NCBI RefSeq assembly: GCF_024347315.1
Contig: NZ_AP025460.1
Location: 248,001 to 312,000 of the forward strand
Direction: 5' to 3'
Length of the DNA stretch: 64,000 nt
Source of the DNA: Vibrio atlanticus
GTDB taxonomy: Bacteria; Pseudomonadota; Gammaproteobacteria; Enterobacterales; Vibrionaceae
Under the pieces are notes generated by a model, which was not told the DNA's origin, ran no database searches, and saw nothing but the letters and a program-made list of their open reading frames with translations. Shown in pieces: positions 51,397 through 59,560 of this stretch. Made by a program: the position numbers and the translations under genes. Every line of letters starts with the position of its first letter. Position 1 is the stretch's first letter.

Positions 51397-53049
51397 ATGT
51401 TGAAAAATATCAACCCAACGCAAACACAAGCGTGGAAAGCTCTAACTGCACATTTTGAGTCTGCTCAAGATATGGATATGAAAGAGCTATTTGCTCAAGA
51501 TGCAAAGCGTTTCGAGAGCTTTTCTACTCGTTTCGGTTCAGACATCTTAGTGGATTACTCTAAGAACCTTATCGACGCTGAAACGATGCAGCACCTATTT
51601 GCTCTTGCGAACGAGACTGAAGTTAAGTCTGCAATCGAAGCAATGTTCGGCGGTGATGCAATCAATAAGACTGAAGGTCGTTCAGTTCTTCACACTGCGT
51701 TACGTAACCGTAGCGACAAGCCAGTAATGGTTGATGGCAAAGACGTAATGCCAGCAGTGAATGCAGTACTAGCAAAAATGGAACTGTTCACACACCGTAT
51801 CGTTTCTGGTGAGTGGAAAGGTTACACAGGTAAAGAGATCACTGATGTAGTCAACATCGGTATCGGCGGTTCAGACCTTGGTCCATACATGGTAACTGAA
51901 GCACTTACGCCATACAAAACTCGCCTAAACATGCACTTTGTTTCTAACGTAGACGGTACTCACATCGTTGAGACACTTAAGCCTCTTAACCCAGAAACAA
52001 CACTGTTCCTAGTGGCATCTAAGACATTTACCACTCAAGAAACAATGACGAACGCACACTCTGCGCGTGATTGGTTCTTGGCTGAAGCGGGCGACTCAGC
52101 ACACGTTGCTAAGCACTTCGCAGCACTATCAACAAACGCGGCTTCAGTTGCTGAGTTTGGTATTGATACTGACAACATGTTCGAATTCTGGGATTGGGTA
52201 GGCGGTCGTTACTCACTATGGTCAGCGATCGGTCTTTCTATCTCACTATCTATCGGCTTCGATAACTTCGCTGAGCTACTCGATGGCGCACACGAGATGG
52301 ATAACCACTTTGCTTCAACGGAATTTGAAAGCAACATTCCAGTGATCCTTGCGTTAATTGGTATTTGGTACAACAACTTCCACGGCGCAGAGTCAGAAGC
52401 AATCCTACCTTACGATCAATACATGCACCGTTTTGCTGCTTACTTCCAGCAAGGTAACATGGAATCTAACGGTAAATTCGTTGACCGTGAAGGTAACCCA
52501 GTAGAATACCAAACAGGCCCGATCATCTGGGGTGAACCTGGTACAAACGGTCAGCACGCGTTCTACCAACTGATTCACCAAGGCACTAAGCTGATCCCAT
52601 CAGACTTCATTGCTCCGGCTATCAGCCACAACCCAGCATCTGATCACCACCAAAAGCTAATGTCTAACTTCTTTGCTCAAACTGAAGCGCTAGCTTTCGG
52701 TAAGACAAAAGAGACAGTAGAAGCTGAATTCCTAGCGGCTGGCAAAACAGCTGAAGAAGTTGCTGAGCTAGTACCTTTCAAAGTATTTGAAGGTAACCGC
52801 CCAACGAACTCTATTCTTGTTAAGCAAATCAACCCTCGCTCTTTAGGTAACCTAATCGCGATGTACGAGCACAAGATCTTCGTTCAAGGCGTTATCTGGA
52901 ACATCTTCAGCTTCGACCAATGGGGCGTAGAACTTGGTAAGCAACTAGCAAACCAAATTCTTCCAGAGCTTGCAGACGATGCACAAGTAACGTCTCACGA
53001 CAGCTCTACTAACGGTCTAATCAACGCATTTAAAGCGCTGAAAGCTTAA
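51397..53049 (+). CDS. pgi: Glucose-6-phosphate isomerase
   Basis: A 550-residue glycolytic enzyme that interconverts glucose-6-P and fructose-6-[21 protein letters not shown] is the phosphate-binding block; [23 protein letters not shown] and [17 protein letters not shown] are family signatures with the catalytic Glu and His. Its terminator lies beyond a mobile repeat. Confidence 0.97.
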   Translation: MLKNINPTQTQAWKALTAHFESAQDMDMKELFAQDAKRFESFSTRFGSDILVDYSKNLIDAETMQHLFALANETEVKSAIEAMFGGDAINKTEGRSVLHTALRNRSDKPVMVDGKDVMPAVNAVLAKMELFTHRIVSGEWKGYTGKEITDVVNIGIGGSDLGPYMVTEALTPYKTRLNMHFVSNVDGTHIVETLKPLNPETTLFLVASKTFTTQETMTNAHSARDWFLAEAGDSAHVAKHFAALSTNAASVAEFGIDTDNMFEFWDWVGGRYSLWSAIGLSISLSIGFDNFAELLDGAHEMDNHFASTEFESNIPVILALIGIWYNNFHGAESEAILPYDQYMHRFAAYFQQGNMESNGKFVDREGNPVEYQTGPIIWGEPGTNGQHAFYQLIHQGTKLIPSDFIAPAISHNPASDHHQKLMSNFFAQTEALAFGKTKETVEAEFLAAGKTAEEVAELVPFKVFEGNRPTNSILVKQINPRSLGNLIAMYEHKIFVQGVIWNIFSFDQWGVELGKQLANQILPELADDAQVTSHDSSTNGLINAFKALKA

Positions 53050-53075
53050 GACTGTTTAAGTAACACCAAGTAATG

Positions 53076-53237
53076 ATACCAATCGTAGTAACTAACTGGT
53101 CACCCTAGCTGGTTAAAACGCTCGATAACTGCGTTATAATTTTTGATTGTAGAATAACTACTTATCAAAAAATTACGCCTTGTTCTCAAGCCTTTTTCCT
53201 GCGCTATTTCTGATCACTTACTTACTGTGATTGGTAT
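53076..53237. repeat. MITE-like element with ATACCAATC ends
   Basis: About 162 bp bounded by ATACCAATCGTAGTAA and, inverted, TTACTGTGATTGGTAT (14 of 16 positions match). It has no ORF and lies between pgi and its terminator. Confidence 0.65.
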
Positions 53238-53243
53238 AACTGT

Positions 53244-53272
53244 AAACGCCAACCTTTCGGTTGGCGTTTTTT
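53244..53272 (+). terminator. pgi terminator
   Basis: AAACGCCAACC / GGTTGGCGTTT with a short loop and T6. Confidence 0.8.
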
Positions 53273-53294
53273 ATGTCCGTTGATTTTACGGCAA

Positions 53295-53326
53295 TAAAAA
53301 AAGGCTGACGTATGTACGTCAGCCTT
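53295..53326 (-). terminator. cheX terminator
   Basis: AAGGCTGACGTA / TACGTCAGCCTT; the A7 run before it on the plus strand is the U tract of the minus-strand transcript. Confidence 0.8.
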
Positions 53327-53351
53327 TCGCTTTTTATTTAGTCGATTGTCT

Positions 53352-53813
53352 CTATTCGAAACAGATCTCGATGAAAGCATTACCCCACTGAGATGAGAAA
53401 GGCATGATGATGATTGCGCCTTCACACTTGTGACGAATAGTATGGCCTTTACCTGAAACCACGATTGGCGTTGCCATATCGAAGTCAAAGCCGCTTTCTG
53501 CAAGAATACGCTTTGCGCCACCGGTTACCATGTTAGTGATTTCACCCACCATGTCGGTCACTTCTTCGTTCAAACCGTTTGGTCGTTCACCTAGCATGTT
53601 TTCCATGATTTCTAGAGCAAGCCCTTCATCAAAGGTGATCGACATTGAGCCTCGAGACTGTGTACCAACCATACCAATTAGGCCGGACACATCACCACGA
53701 GCGATTTCATCTTTCTTCACTCTTGGTTTCTGAGGCTTTAATTCTAGAGATGCCATCGTTTTTAGTACGTTCATCAAAGAAGCTAAAAACGGGTTTACAA
53801 ATTCAGCGCGCAT
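53352..53813 (-). CDS. CheX-family chemotaxis phosphatase-like protein
   Basis: A 153-residue protein of the CheC/CheX fold. EITNMVTGGAK carries the ExxN catalytic pair that removes phosphate from CheY. The central block GSMSITFDEGLALEIMENML is typical of stand-alone CheX. It is outside the main chemotaxis cluster, downstream of zur by 17 bp. Confidence 0.85.
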   Translation of the reverse strand: MRAEFVNPFLASLMNVLKTMASLELKPQKPRVKKDEIARGDVSGLIGMVGTQSRGSMSITFDEGLALEIMENMLGERPNGLNEEVTDMVGEITNMVTGGAKRILAESGFDFDMATPIVVSGKGHTIRHKCEGAIIIMPFSSQWGNAFIEICFE

Positions 53814-53830
53814 AATGTTCTTCTATAATC

Positions 53831-54286
53831 TTATTCTTTCATTTCGGAGGAGCAAGTTTGGCAAATGCCATGTGATTCAATGACATGGTTGGTCAACTTG
53901 AATCCATGCTGCTCGGCGTTACTCGCGAGTAGGGCGACAAGCGCATCGTCTTGTAATTCTATCACAGTGCCACATTTATCGCAGATCAGTAATTGGGAAA
54001 AATGCGTGTTGGCATTGCAAGAGCAGCAGCATATAAAGCTATTCGTTGACTCAACTCGGTGAATGAACCCTTGCTCTAACAAAAAATCCAAAGCGCGATA
54101 AACTGTAGGAGGCTTGGCTTGCGGTTCACTGACTTTCAATTGCTCTAATAATTCATAAGCACTGGAGGCTTTTTTATTAGATAGGATAAGCTCAAACACT
54201 CGCTTTCTTTGGGGTGTTAGCCTAACACCTCGCGATACGCATATCCCTTCAACTTGCTCTATTAATGTGTGGTCCAAATTTTTCAC
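53831..54286 (-). CDS. zur: Zinc uptake regulator Zur
   Basis: A 151-residue Fur-family repressor of zinc uptake genes. The winged helix has RGVRLTPQRKRVFELI and KPPTVYRALDFLLEQG. Structural zinc ligands are CDKCG and CQTCSSE. The start is a GTG at 54286. In related Vibrio, dusA lies next to zur; here prophage DNA intervenes. Confidence 0.9.
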   Translation of the reverse strand: MKNLDHTLIEQVEGICVSRGVRLTPQRKRVFELILSNKKASSAYELLEQLKVSEPQAKPPTVYRALDFLLEQGFIHRVESTNSFICCCSCNANTHFSQLLICDKCGTVIELQDDALVALLASNAEQHGFKLTNHVIESHGICQTCSSEMKE

Positions 54287-54468
54287 CGTTCAATCAAACA
54301 TCCCCATTCAGCCCCTATTGCTAGGTAACCTTGTTTGAGGAGACATTGATTTTATTAAAGTCAGGTACAGAGCGTATTGTGACCTACGACTTTGAATAAG
54401 ACAAGGTAACTCAAAACGACAGTGTGACTCAAGGCATAACTGATTAATCAAGCTGAATTAGAGATCTG

Positions 54469-54693
54469 GTGAATGAGTTTGAAAACATTAAATGCAACAA
54501 TGTGCTTATTGGGCGAAAGTTCTCAATCGACATTGGCCTGTCATCGGCTAAAAAGGGTTTAGTGTTATCTGGTGCAGGAGCGGTTTTGACCTCTGATCAT
54601 CAAGAACTTATCGCCACTAGCGTATCGGCAGACGGTGTTCAATTTGATGGCATTATTGGCCTATGGGAAACCCTACGTAATGAGTTAAAGTAA
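54469..54693 (+). CDS. Small protein of unknown function, probable phage remnant
   Basis: A 74-residue ORF starting at a GTG. It has a Gly/Ser/Ala-rich middle (SSAKKGLVLSGAGAVLTSD) and no family I recognise. It overlaps the next small ORF by TAATG, so the two look translationally coupled. The surrounding DNA is prophage-like, which supports a phage origin, but function is unknown. Confidence 0.4.
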   Translation: MNEFENIKCNNVLIGRKFSIDIGLSSAKKGLVLSGAGAVLTSDHQELIATSVSADGVQFDGIIGLWETLRNELK

Positions 54694-54860
54694 TGGCAGA
54701 GTATCAAACAATAATCGTTGCGGTTGTTAGTGCTTTATCTAGTGGGGTTGGTGTCGGCATTACACTAAAAACCGATGTTAAGTGGCTGCGCTTGATGATG
54801 GAAAAGATGGATGAGCGTTTAACCAAATTAGAAAATGGCCATGGTAATTATCGGCCATGA
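54693..54860 (+). CDS. Small membrane protein, holin- or spanin-like in form
   Basis: A 55-residue ORF with one membrane helix near the N-terminus (about residues 6-26, VAVVSALSSGVGVGI) and a charged helical end (KWLRLMMEKMDERLTKLEN). Its start overlaps the previous stop. The shape resembles small phage lysis or tail-accessory proteins, but no family can be assigned. Confidence 0.45.
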   Translation: MAEYQTIIVAVVSALSSGVGVGITLKTDVKWLRLMMEKMDERLTKLENGHGNYRP

Positions 54861-54891
54861 CCAAGGTAAGTCGAGGGAATAAATATTCCCC

Positions 54892-55422
54892 CTACTTTAT
54901 TCTTGTGTAAATATTTCTTAATTCGGCAAATACTGTCGTGATCTCTTGAATCTTATTGTGGCTAGGAGGTAGTGGCTTATCGACTAGAGCTCTATCGTTC
55001 GTGAGTTCTCTCCGTAACTTTATGAAGTGAGTTCTAGGGTATTCAATATTACTAAGTGTTTGAATGTCTTGTGCGATTGTCGTTAGCTCTTTCAACTCAC
55101 GCTGAGCATTCGTGAAATACAGTAAATTTTCTGCGTCGTCAGAGGGGTTAATCCAGAAGCGAAGGGCTTGAGTCTCAAGTTCATTTGCTTTTTCTTTAAA
55201 GTCTTTAACCCACTCATTATGTCGGTCTTTTTTACTGGCTTTTTCTGACTGTCCGAATTGCCAATATGCTATTAAACCTGCTATCACCCAACCTAAGAAA
55301 ACTAATACCCAAGTAAAGTATTGATCTTCATAGCATAAAACCGAAGATATTTTACAAAGCACAGTACCATCCAAAGTAATTGTCGTGTTATCACTTAAAA
55401 CAACTAACGTAGGTTTAACCAT
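54892..55422 (-). CDS. Single-pass membrane protein with coiled coil, third gene of the GHKL/STAS operon
   Basis: A 176-residue protein with about 35 N-terminal residues predicted outside, one strong membrane helix (residues 36-56) and a helical cytoplasmic domain rich in Lys, Glu and Asn. It overlaps the STAS-like gene by 8 bp, so the three genes are co-translated. No known family is recognised. A membrane effector controlled by the two upstream partners is a reasonable inference, not shown. Confidence 0.6.
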   Translation of the reverse strand: MVKPTLVVLSDNTTITLDGTVLCKISSVLCYEDQYFTWVLVFLGWVIAGLIAYWQFGQSEKASKKDRHNEWVKDFKEKANELETQALRFWINPSDDAENLLYFTNAQRELKELTTIAQDIQTLSNIEYPRTHFIKLRRELTNDRALVDKPLPPSHNKIQEITTVFAELRNIYTRIK

Positions 55423-55735
55423 TTTTTTCTTCGATGGCTTCCTGTATGTACTCTTTTATCTCTTCAATCAGCTCAGGTTCTTCTGTTGAAATGAATTGAA
55501 TACTCAATACTAACTGTTCAGGTAGATTGTCTTCACGAATCAACCCACCAAAAGCTTCTTCTAAAAATGAAGAGCCATAGCCGACAGTTCCGTCAAGGTC
55601 TACAGTCAGAGGTTCTGTCTTTTGTAGTTCTTTTCTTAGCCAAGATTCTCTAAATTCCTGCCCTGATGCTGGACCTAGTCTTATGTACCTAGGGCCAGGG
55701 CAAGGATAGCGATCTGCTATTTTTATTTTATTCAT
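55415..55735 (-). CDS. STAS-like DUF4325 protein
   Basis: A 106-residue protein with the DUF4325 pattern: YPCPGPRYIRLGPASGQEFR, then LTVDLDGTVGYGSSFLEEAF, which is the phosphorylatable-Ser/Asp helix start of STAS folds. Related proteins act as anti-anti-sigma or partner-switching elements. I start at the ATG at 55735; an upstream frame to 55819 would run into the ATPase gene. It sits 13 bp after the ATPase gene. Confidence 0.7.
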   Translation of the reverse strand: MNKIKIADRYPCPGPRYIRLGPASGQEFRESWLRKELQKTEPLTVDLDGTVGYGSSFLEEAFGGLIREDNLPEQLVLSIQFISTEEPELIEEIKEYIQEAIEEKNG

Positions 55736-55748
55736 TAATTGTATTGCC

Positions 55749-56858
55749 TTAGTCAAGGGGAATCGTCCATTCGATGATAGTTCCCGAAACGGAGGTTTTA
55801 TAGTCCATGATAACACCATCTAAGGCCTTTTGCGCCTTGTATCGATATTCACCTTTGTTTGAATATATTAACAATGAACCTTTACCTAGAGAGTCAATAA
55901 CTGCTTTGATATCAGTTAAACCTTTCCCTCTGTGTCGTGCACCTGTTCGAGTTTTTGTTAGGCTAGTTGCGGCTTTAATATATTTAGCATCAGTTATTTT
56001 GTGATGCTTGTATCCCAAAGATTCAAGTAGATTATTGAGGCGCGAGACGCCTTGTGTTTTTGGTAGCGTATTTGGTATCCCAACACCTTTATCACATATA
56101 ACAACTGCTAGTGACTTATCTCGAATGCCAGCGAAAGCCCACCATTTTGCTGTTTTGTCTTCTTCGCAATGCTGAGAGTCATCTAAGTATGCATGTTCAA
56201 CCGAGTTTGACATTGCTTCTACGAAACCACGGTATAGCTTTTTACCTTGTGTCCCTTTTAGGGTTTTAGATAACTCATCAAACATAGGTTTTGCAATTAT
56301 TGGTTCAGAACAACTACCTGAACAGTATTGCCAAAAAGTTACATCATCAAATTCTTTTGTTTGTCGTATCTCTTTCCCAACAACGTCATAAAAGCCGACT
56401 TGTTTTAGAATTGATTCGATTTTTTCATCTTTTGGATGGTTGAATGAGATTGCATGCCTGCCATGTGAGCTCTGTTTTATTAGAACATCGACCTCAGCTA
56501 GAAGAGATAACATAGCAGCAGCAGATATTTTTTCCGTCTGAGAAAAGTCAATAAAGACTTTTCTTTGTTCATTGAATGCAGCATCAGTAATGTCATTTAT
56601 GAACTTATTAGTTAATTCATAGGTTCGACGGCTATAGTAATCAATATATTGGGGCGCTATCAGAGGTATACGCTTACTAAGTTTTGTATTCGGAGAACGA
56701 GTGATTCTGTGTTTAGGGAATTTATAAAGTCTTAGTTTGTTCGCTAGAGATTCTTTTACTCGCCATGACTCAAGGTATGAGTTTCTGATTTTTCTTTTTA
56801 ACTTTGACCGCTTGGTTCTATAGTTTCTTTTTTTAACTATGTTTTGTAGTAGGGACAC
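55749..56858 (-). CDS. GHKL ATPase with N-terminal STAS-like region
   Basis: A 369-residue protein. Residues 1-60 are strongly basic. Residues about 70-165 resemble a STAS/MlaB-like fold (KVFIDFSQTEKISAAAMLSL). The C-terminal half is a histidine-kinase-type ATPase: N box FVEAMSNSVEHAY (Asn218), G1 box ICDKGVGIP (256-262), G2 box RGKGLTDIK (310-318). No dimerisation or His phosphoacceptor is seen, so it is closer to anti-sigma kinases such as SpoIIAB/RsbW than to a sensor kinase. The start is GTG. It leads the three-gene operon. Confidence 0.72.
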   Translation of the reverse strand: MSLLQNIVKKRNYRTKRSKLKRKIRNSYLESWRVKESLANKLRLYKFPKHRITRSPNTKLSKRIPLIAPQYIDYYSRRTYELTNKFINDITDAAFNEQRKVFIDFSQTEKISAAAMLSLLAEVDVLIKQSSHGRHAISFNHPKDEKIESILKQVGFYDVVGKEIRQTKEFDDVTFWQYCSGSCSEPIIAKPMFDELSKTLKGTQGKKLYRGFVEAMSNSVEHAYLDDSQHCEEDKTAKWWAFAGIRDKSLAVVICDKGVGIPNTLPKTQGVSRLNNLLESLGYKHHKITDAKYIKAATSLTKTRTGARHRGKGLTDIKAVIDSLGKGSLLIYSNKGEYRYKAQKALDGVIMDYKTSVSGTIIEWTIPLD

Positions 56859-57023
56859 GGTGAAACTCTTCTATAGTTATCTAATGCCCGTAATATACAC
56901 CTAATAACTGAGCATCAGGAAGCGTATTTGCTCTAAAGCGCGATTACAACGTCAACTATAAGCACGCTTGCTAACTGGCTGATATATAAAATAACTCTGC
57001 AGTTTATATACTTTTTTTGAAAT

Positions 57024-57317
57024 TTAGCTTTGGTGGTTATGTCGTTTGTTATGTAAATGCTGAGGGAAAAGTTGCGTATAAACCTGCCATAAAACATTCA
57101 AGTTACGATGGCCAGTCACTTGGGCTACTTCTTCAATGGAGTAGCCCTTTTCAAATAATCGACTTGCACCCTCTCTTCGTAAGTCGTGGTACCTCAAGTC
57201 CGCAATACCTAATTCGTTTCGTACTCGATGAAAGCCTGTGCTGACACGGCGCGAGGTGTACGGGAAAATAAGTTCGTCTTTGTTCCTGAATGTTTTCGAT
57301 TCCCTGTGTATAATCGC
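57024..57317 (-). pseudogene. C-terminal remnant of a phage tyrosine integrase
   Basis: Reading leftward from an in-frame TGA at 57320 there are 97 codons without a start. They encode an integrase end: KDELIFPYTSRRVSTGFHRV, then DLRYHDLRREGASRLFEKGY, VTGHRNLNVLWQVYTQLF. The HxxR Arg, the GHRN His and the catalytic Tyr are all present. The N-terminal 250 or so residues are missing. Integrases of this type are found beside dusA, as here. Confidence 0.8.
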
Positions 57318-57505
57318 TCAATTATTTTTGACTACAATGTCCACTGTGAAGCGTGATTCACCGCTTTGAAGTGTTCTTTTTAATGCTAGATGCCTTCGTT
57401 CCACTCCACCAATACGTACTATAGGCGTAGTGAGTGGGTGAGCTTGCGGCAGAACTAGCGAGTTTCTGTATATAAATGCAGTGTATAGATTTTGAGTAAC
57501 GCTTT

Positions 57506-57592
57506 ATGAAACCTGACAATACCAGTAAATACGCGGCTAACCGCTTATCCGTTGCACCCATGTTGGATTGGATCTACTTTTCAGGTAAATAA
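57506..57592 (+). pseudogene. dusA: 5' fragment of dusA at an integration junction
   Basis: The ORF begins MKPDNTSKYAANRLSVAPML and continues DW, which matches the N-terminus of tRNA-dihydrouridine synthase A up to the conserved VAPMLDWT. The sequence then diverges and stops after six more residues. The break falls in the segment used as attB by dusA-targeting integrases. The rest of dusA is not in the window; it should lie beyond the prophage. Confidence 0.8.
57546..57571. other. Probable attachment core in dusA
   Basis: The stretch that codes for SVAPMLDW (GTTGCACCCATGTTGGATTG at its centre) is the known insertion point of dusA-specific integrases. dusA homology ends right after it, so this is an att junction. 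A second copy is expected at the far end of the prophage. Confidence 0.65.
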
Positions 57593-57749
57593 AGGGGTTG
57601 GGTTGTTTTAGGCGTACCATAGGCGATCTTCTAACTTTCGGTACACCTTTTTATTGTTGAGTACGCCTTAACTCAGAACACGAAAAACCGCCTTGTTTGG
57701 CGGTTTTGTTGTATCTGGTACTTCATAGTTATATGTGACTACACTCGAG

Positions 57750-58340
57750 CTATTGCAACCTAAGCATACTGTGCATTGTGTCTATGTGGGCTAGGTTGTC
57801 GTTTTGTTTATTGTTGGACTGCATGGCTATTTCTATCTTATTTCTTGCAATTCGGGTGCTACGTTCTAGTTGTGCCACCATATCGTTTAGCTCTTGAAGT
57901 TCTCTTTGTCTTTCTTGTTCGAGTTGGTAGGCGCGTTCGGCTGCTCGGTTGGCATTTTGAATCAGTGTGGCGTTTTGGTCGATTGATGTGGTTTGCAATT
58001 GGGGCGTACTTACGAGTTGGTCAAAGGCTCGAATGACTTTAAGCATGAAGGTTGGGCTAATCCACATGGCGTAGGCGTACACTAGTTCTTTGCATACCCA
58101 AGTACCTTTGTTTGTTCCACCTTGTTTTGAAACAAAGCAGGAATTACTGCTTTGGTTTTCAGAGATGCGCAGATCTGCGCATCTGGTTATCTCATCAATT
58201 AGCTCTTTGGTTTGAGTAAGTCGCATAAATTGATTTGGTCGATGGGTGGAGTTAGCTCCACTGGCTTTATGCAGGTCATTAAGCGAGTACATACCATCAA
58301 GGGTACGAATTTCGTTTGCAAGGATAGTTAGAGTCGTCAT
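57750..58340 (-). CDS. KilA-N domain DNA-binding protein
   Basis: A 196-residue phage-type regulator. The KilA-N domain (about residues 3-105) has MYSLNDLHKASGANSTHRP and WVCKELVYAYAMWISPTFML. A C-terminal coiled coil follows (about 125-185, rich in Glu, Gln, Arg). The ATG at 58340 has AAGGG nine bases upstream. The frame is open for 110 more codons upstream, through a leader that resembles P4 Ash, so a longer fusion product is possible. Role: probably a lysogeny or anti-repressor function. Confidence 0.78.
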   Translation of the reverse strand: MTTLTILANEIRTLDGMYSLNDLHKASGANSTHRPNQFMRLTQTKELIDEITRCADLRISENQSSNSCFVSKQGGTNKGTWVCKELVYAYAMWISPTFMLKVIRAFDQLVSTPQLQTTSIDQNATLIQNANRAAERAYQLEQERQRELQELNDMVAQLERSTRIARNKIEIAMQSNNKQNDNLAHIDTMHSMLRLQ

Positions 58341-58653
58341 GTGAAAAGCCCTTAAGTAATAATTTATATCATCACCAAGAACTGCGACATCAATGGTGAT
58401 GAACTGAACGAGGTTCGCAGTACCGTACTCAAGGAAACGGCCAGCCGAAGCTGCCTCGTCCAGCCCACCATTGGAGAGGTTCAATTTGCTCATATTGTTA
58501 GCAAATTTACCATGTGTAGGTGTGCCGAAGCCGCACATAAAAAAACCAGCAGGAAGCTGGCGTCTATGCGCCTTGAGTATTTTCGAGCTGCGAAACTCGA
58601 CACTGGATTTTGCCAGTGCAGTTACAGATTACTGGTGTTTTGGGTGGAGCGTC
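58341..58653 (-). other. P4-Ash-like leader in frame with the KilA-N gene
   Basis: On the minus strand a frame open from about 58653 reads SVTALAKSSVEFRSSKILKA, then a terminator-like stem (CCAGC / GCTGG with T7, 58538-58560), then MCGFGTPTHGKFANNM, and runs without a stop into KilA-N. The ALAKSS...GxGTP pattern resembles the Ash/Icd leader of P4-type phages, where a leader RNA controls immunity by early termination. The resemblance is from memory of the family and needs a search. Confidence 0.45.
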
Positions 58654-58706
58654 AACGATAAAAAGCAATTTATAGCAACTTAAAGTAAGTTATAGCGCTT
58701 CTAGGG

Positions 58707-58735
58707 TTGTAAATTAGAACAACCTGTCGCATAAT
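58707..58735 (+). promoter_or_regulatory. toxI promoter
   Basis: TTGTAA (58707-58712), a 17-bp spacer, and CATAAT (58730-58735) put the start near 58742, about 35 bases before the first toxI repeat. Confidence 0.65.
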
Positions 58736-58776
58736 TCTTACATCAGCTAATCAACTTGTTTGTGATGTTGGTACTC

Positions 58777-58887
58777 AGGTGAGTCGCTACCATTAAGTGC
58801 GGACTAGAAAAATAGGTGAGTCGCTACCATTAAGTGCGGACTAGAAAAATAGGTGAGTCGCTACCATTAAGTGCGAACTAGAAAAAC
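58777..58887 (+). ncRNA. toxI: ToxI antitoxin RNA, three 37-nt tandem repeats
   Basis: Three direct repeats start at 58777, 58814 and 58851 with a period of exactly 37. Units 1 and 2 are identical; unit 3 differs at G-to-A (GCGAACTAG) and near its end. The unit core GGTGAGTCGCTACC...AAGTGC...CTAGAAA closely follows the pseudoknot-forming repeat of Pectobacterium ToxI as I recall it. In type III systems ToxN cuts the precursor between units and each unit binds and inhibits one ToxN. Confidence 0.88.
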
Positions 58888-58894
58888 ATAAAAG

Positions 58895-58946
58895 ACCCTG
58901 CTTAAAGCTTACTATTAATTTAGTGATTTTTAAGCAGGGTTTTTTA
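58895..58946 (+). terminator. Attenuating terminator between toxI and toxN
   Basis: ACCCTGCTTAAA pairs with TTTAAGCAGGGT over 12 bp around a 20-odd-base loop, then T5-6. In type III toxin-antitoxin loci a terminator in this spot sets the excess of antitoxin RNA over toxin mRNA. Confidence 0.82.
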
Positions 58947-58970
58947 CTATTTGGCCTAGGGATAACCACG

Positions 58971-59516
58971 ATGAACTTCTACACTGTTACAGATGATTAT
59001 ATTAATCATCTTAAAAAAACGGATAAAACGGTACCAAATAACTACTCTGAAAAGCGTGCGTATGTGGGTATTGTTTTACATGTTAATGGCTGTAAGTACC
59101 TTGCGCCATTAACATCATACAAAGAGAAACAAGATCGCATCTCTAGCAGCTCGCCTTCTGTGTATAAAATTAATGAGGATGGAGTCCTTAGCAATAAATT
59201 AGGAATGCTCCAACTGAATAACATGATTCCTGTTACGGATGCGGTTATCACTGAGTTAGATGTTGAAAAACAAGATGAGCCATATCGCAGCATGCTTCAA
59301 CGTCAGATTAAGTTCATTAAGAAGAATGGTGACAAGATTATTGAACGAGCTGAGAAACTTCACAAATTGGTTGTTGTTGATAAACACAAACACTTTTCAA
59401 ATATTTCTTGTGACTTTTCTGCTCTTGAAGCGGCAATGGGGACATATCAAGTACCTACACCTAAGCCCCCAACTCTATCGCAGTTGGCAGCATTACTTAG
59501 CAAAAACACACCTTAA
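58971..59516 (+). CDS. toxN: Type III toxin ToxN/AbiQ-family endoribonuclease
   Basis: A 181-residue toxin. MNFYTVTDDYINHLKK, then VPNNYSEKRAYVGIVLHVNG, KYLAPLTSYKEK, and LNNMIPVTDAVI follow the ToxN/AbiQ family in order. The fold is a Kid/MazF-like barrel RNase that cleaves at A-rich sites and is held inactive by ToxI RNA. I start at the ATG at 58971, behind AGGGA; the frame extends 16 codons upstream into the terminator. Such loci give abortive-infection protection against phages. The repeats and terminator upstream make the call firm. Confidence 0.92.
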   Translation: MNFYTVTDDYINHLKKTDKTVPNNYSEKRAYVGIVLHVNGCKYLAPLTSYKEKQDRISSSSPSVYKINEDGVLSNKLGMLQLNNMIPVTDAVITELDVEKQDEPYRSMLQRQIKFIKKNGDKIIERAEKLHKLVVVDKHKHFSNISCDFSALEAAMGTYQVPTPKPPTLSQLAALLSKNTP

Positions 59517-59522
59517 ACCAGC

Positions 59523-59556
59523 AAGCCCTTACTTTTTAGCAAGGGCTTTCTTTTTA
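59523..59556 (+). terminator. toxN terminator
   Basis: AGCCCTT / AAGGGCT with a ten-base loop and a TTCTTTTT tail. Confidence 0.75.
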
Positions 59557-59560
59557 GGAG

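Noticed and set aside
53038..53351. Small gene between pgi and cheX
   Set aside because: The stretch is a MITE-like repeat plus two terminators; its ORF is a shadow.
57017..57244. 75-residue plus-strand ORF
   Set aside because: The minus strand of the same bases encodes an integrase end with all catalytic motifs.
57358..57561. 67-residue minus-strand ORF
   Set aside because: It is antisense to the dusA 5' fragment and has no family features.
58471..58683. 70-residue plus-strand ORF
   Set aside because: It is antisense to the Ash-like leader and lacks a ribosome site.
58777..58887. CRISPR array
   Set aside because: The three repeats are contiguous with no unique spacers, there are no cas genes, and the place before toxN explains them as toxI.
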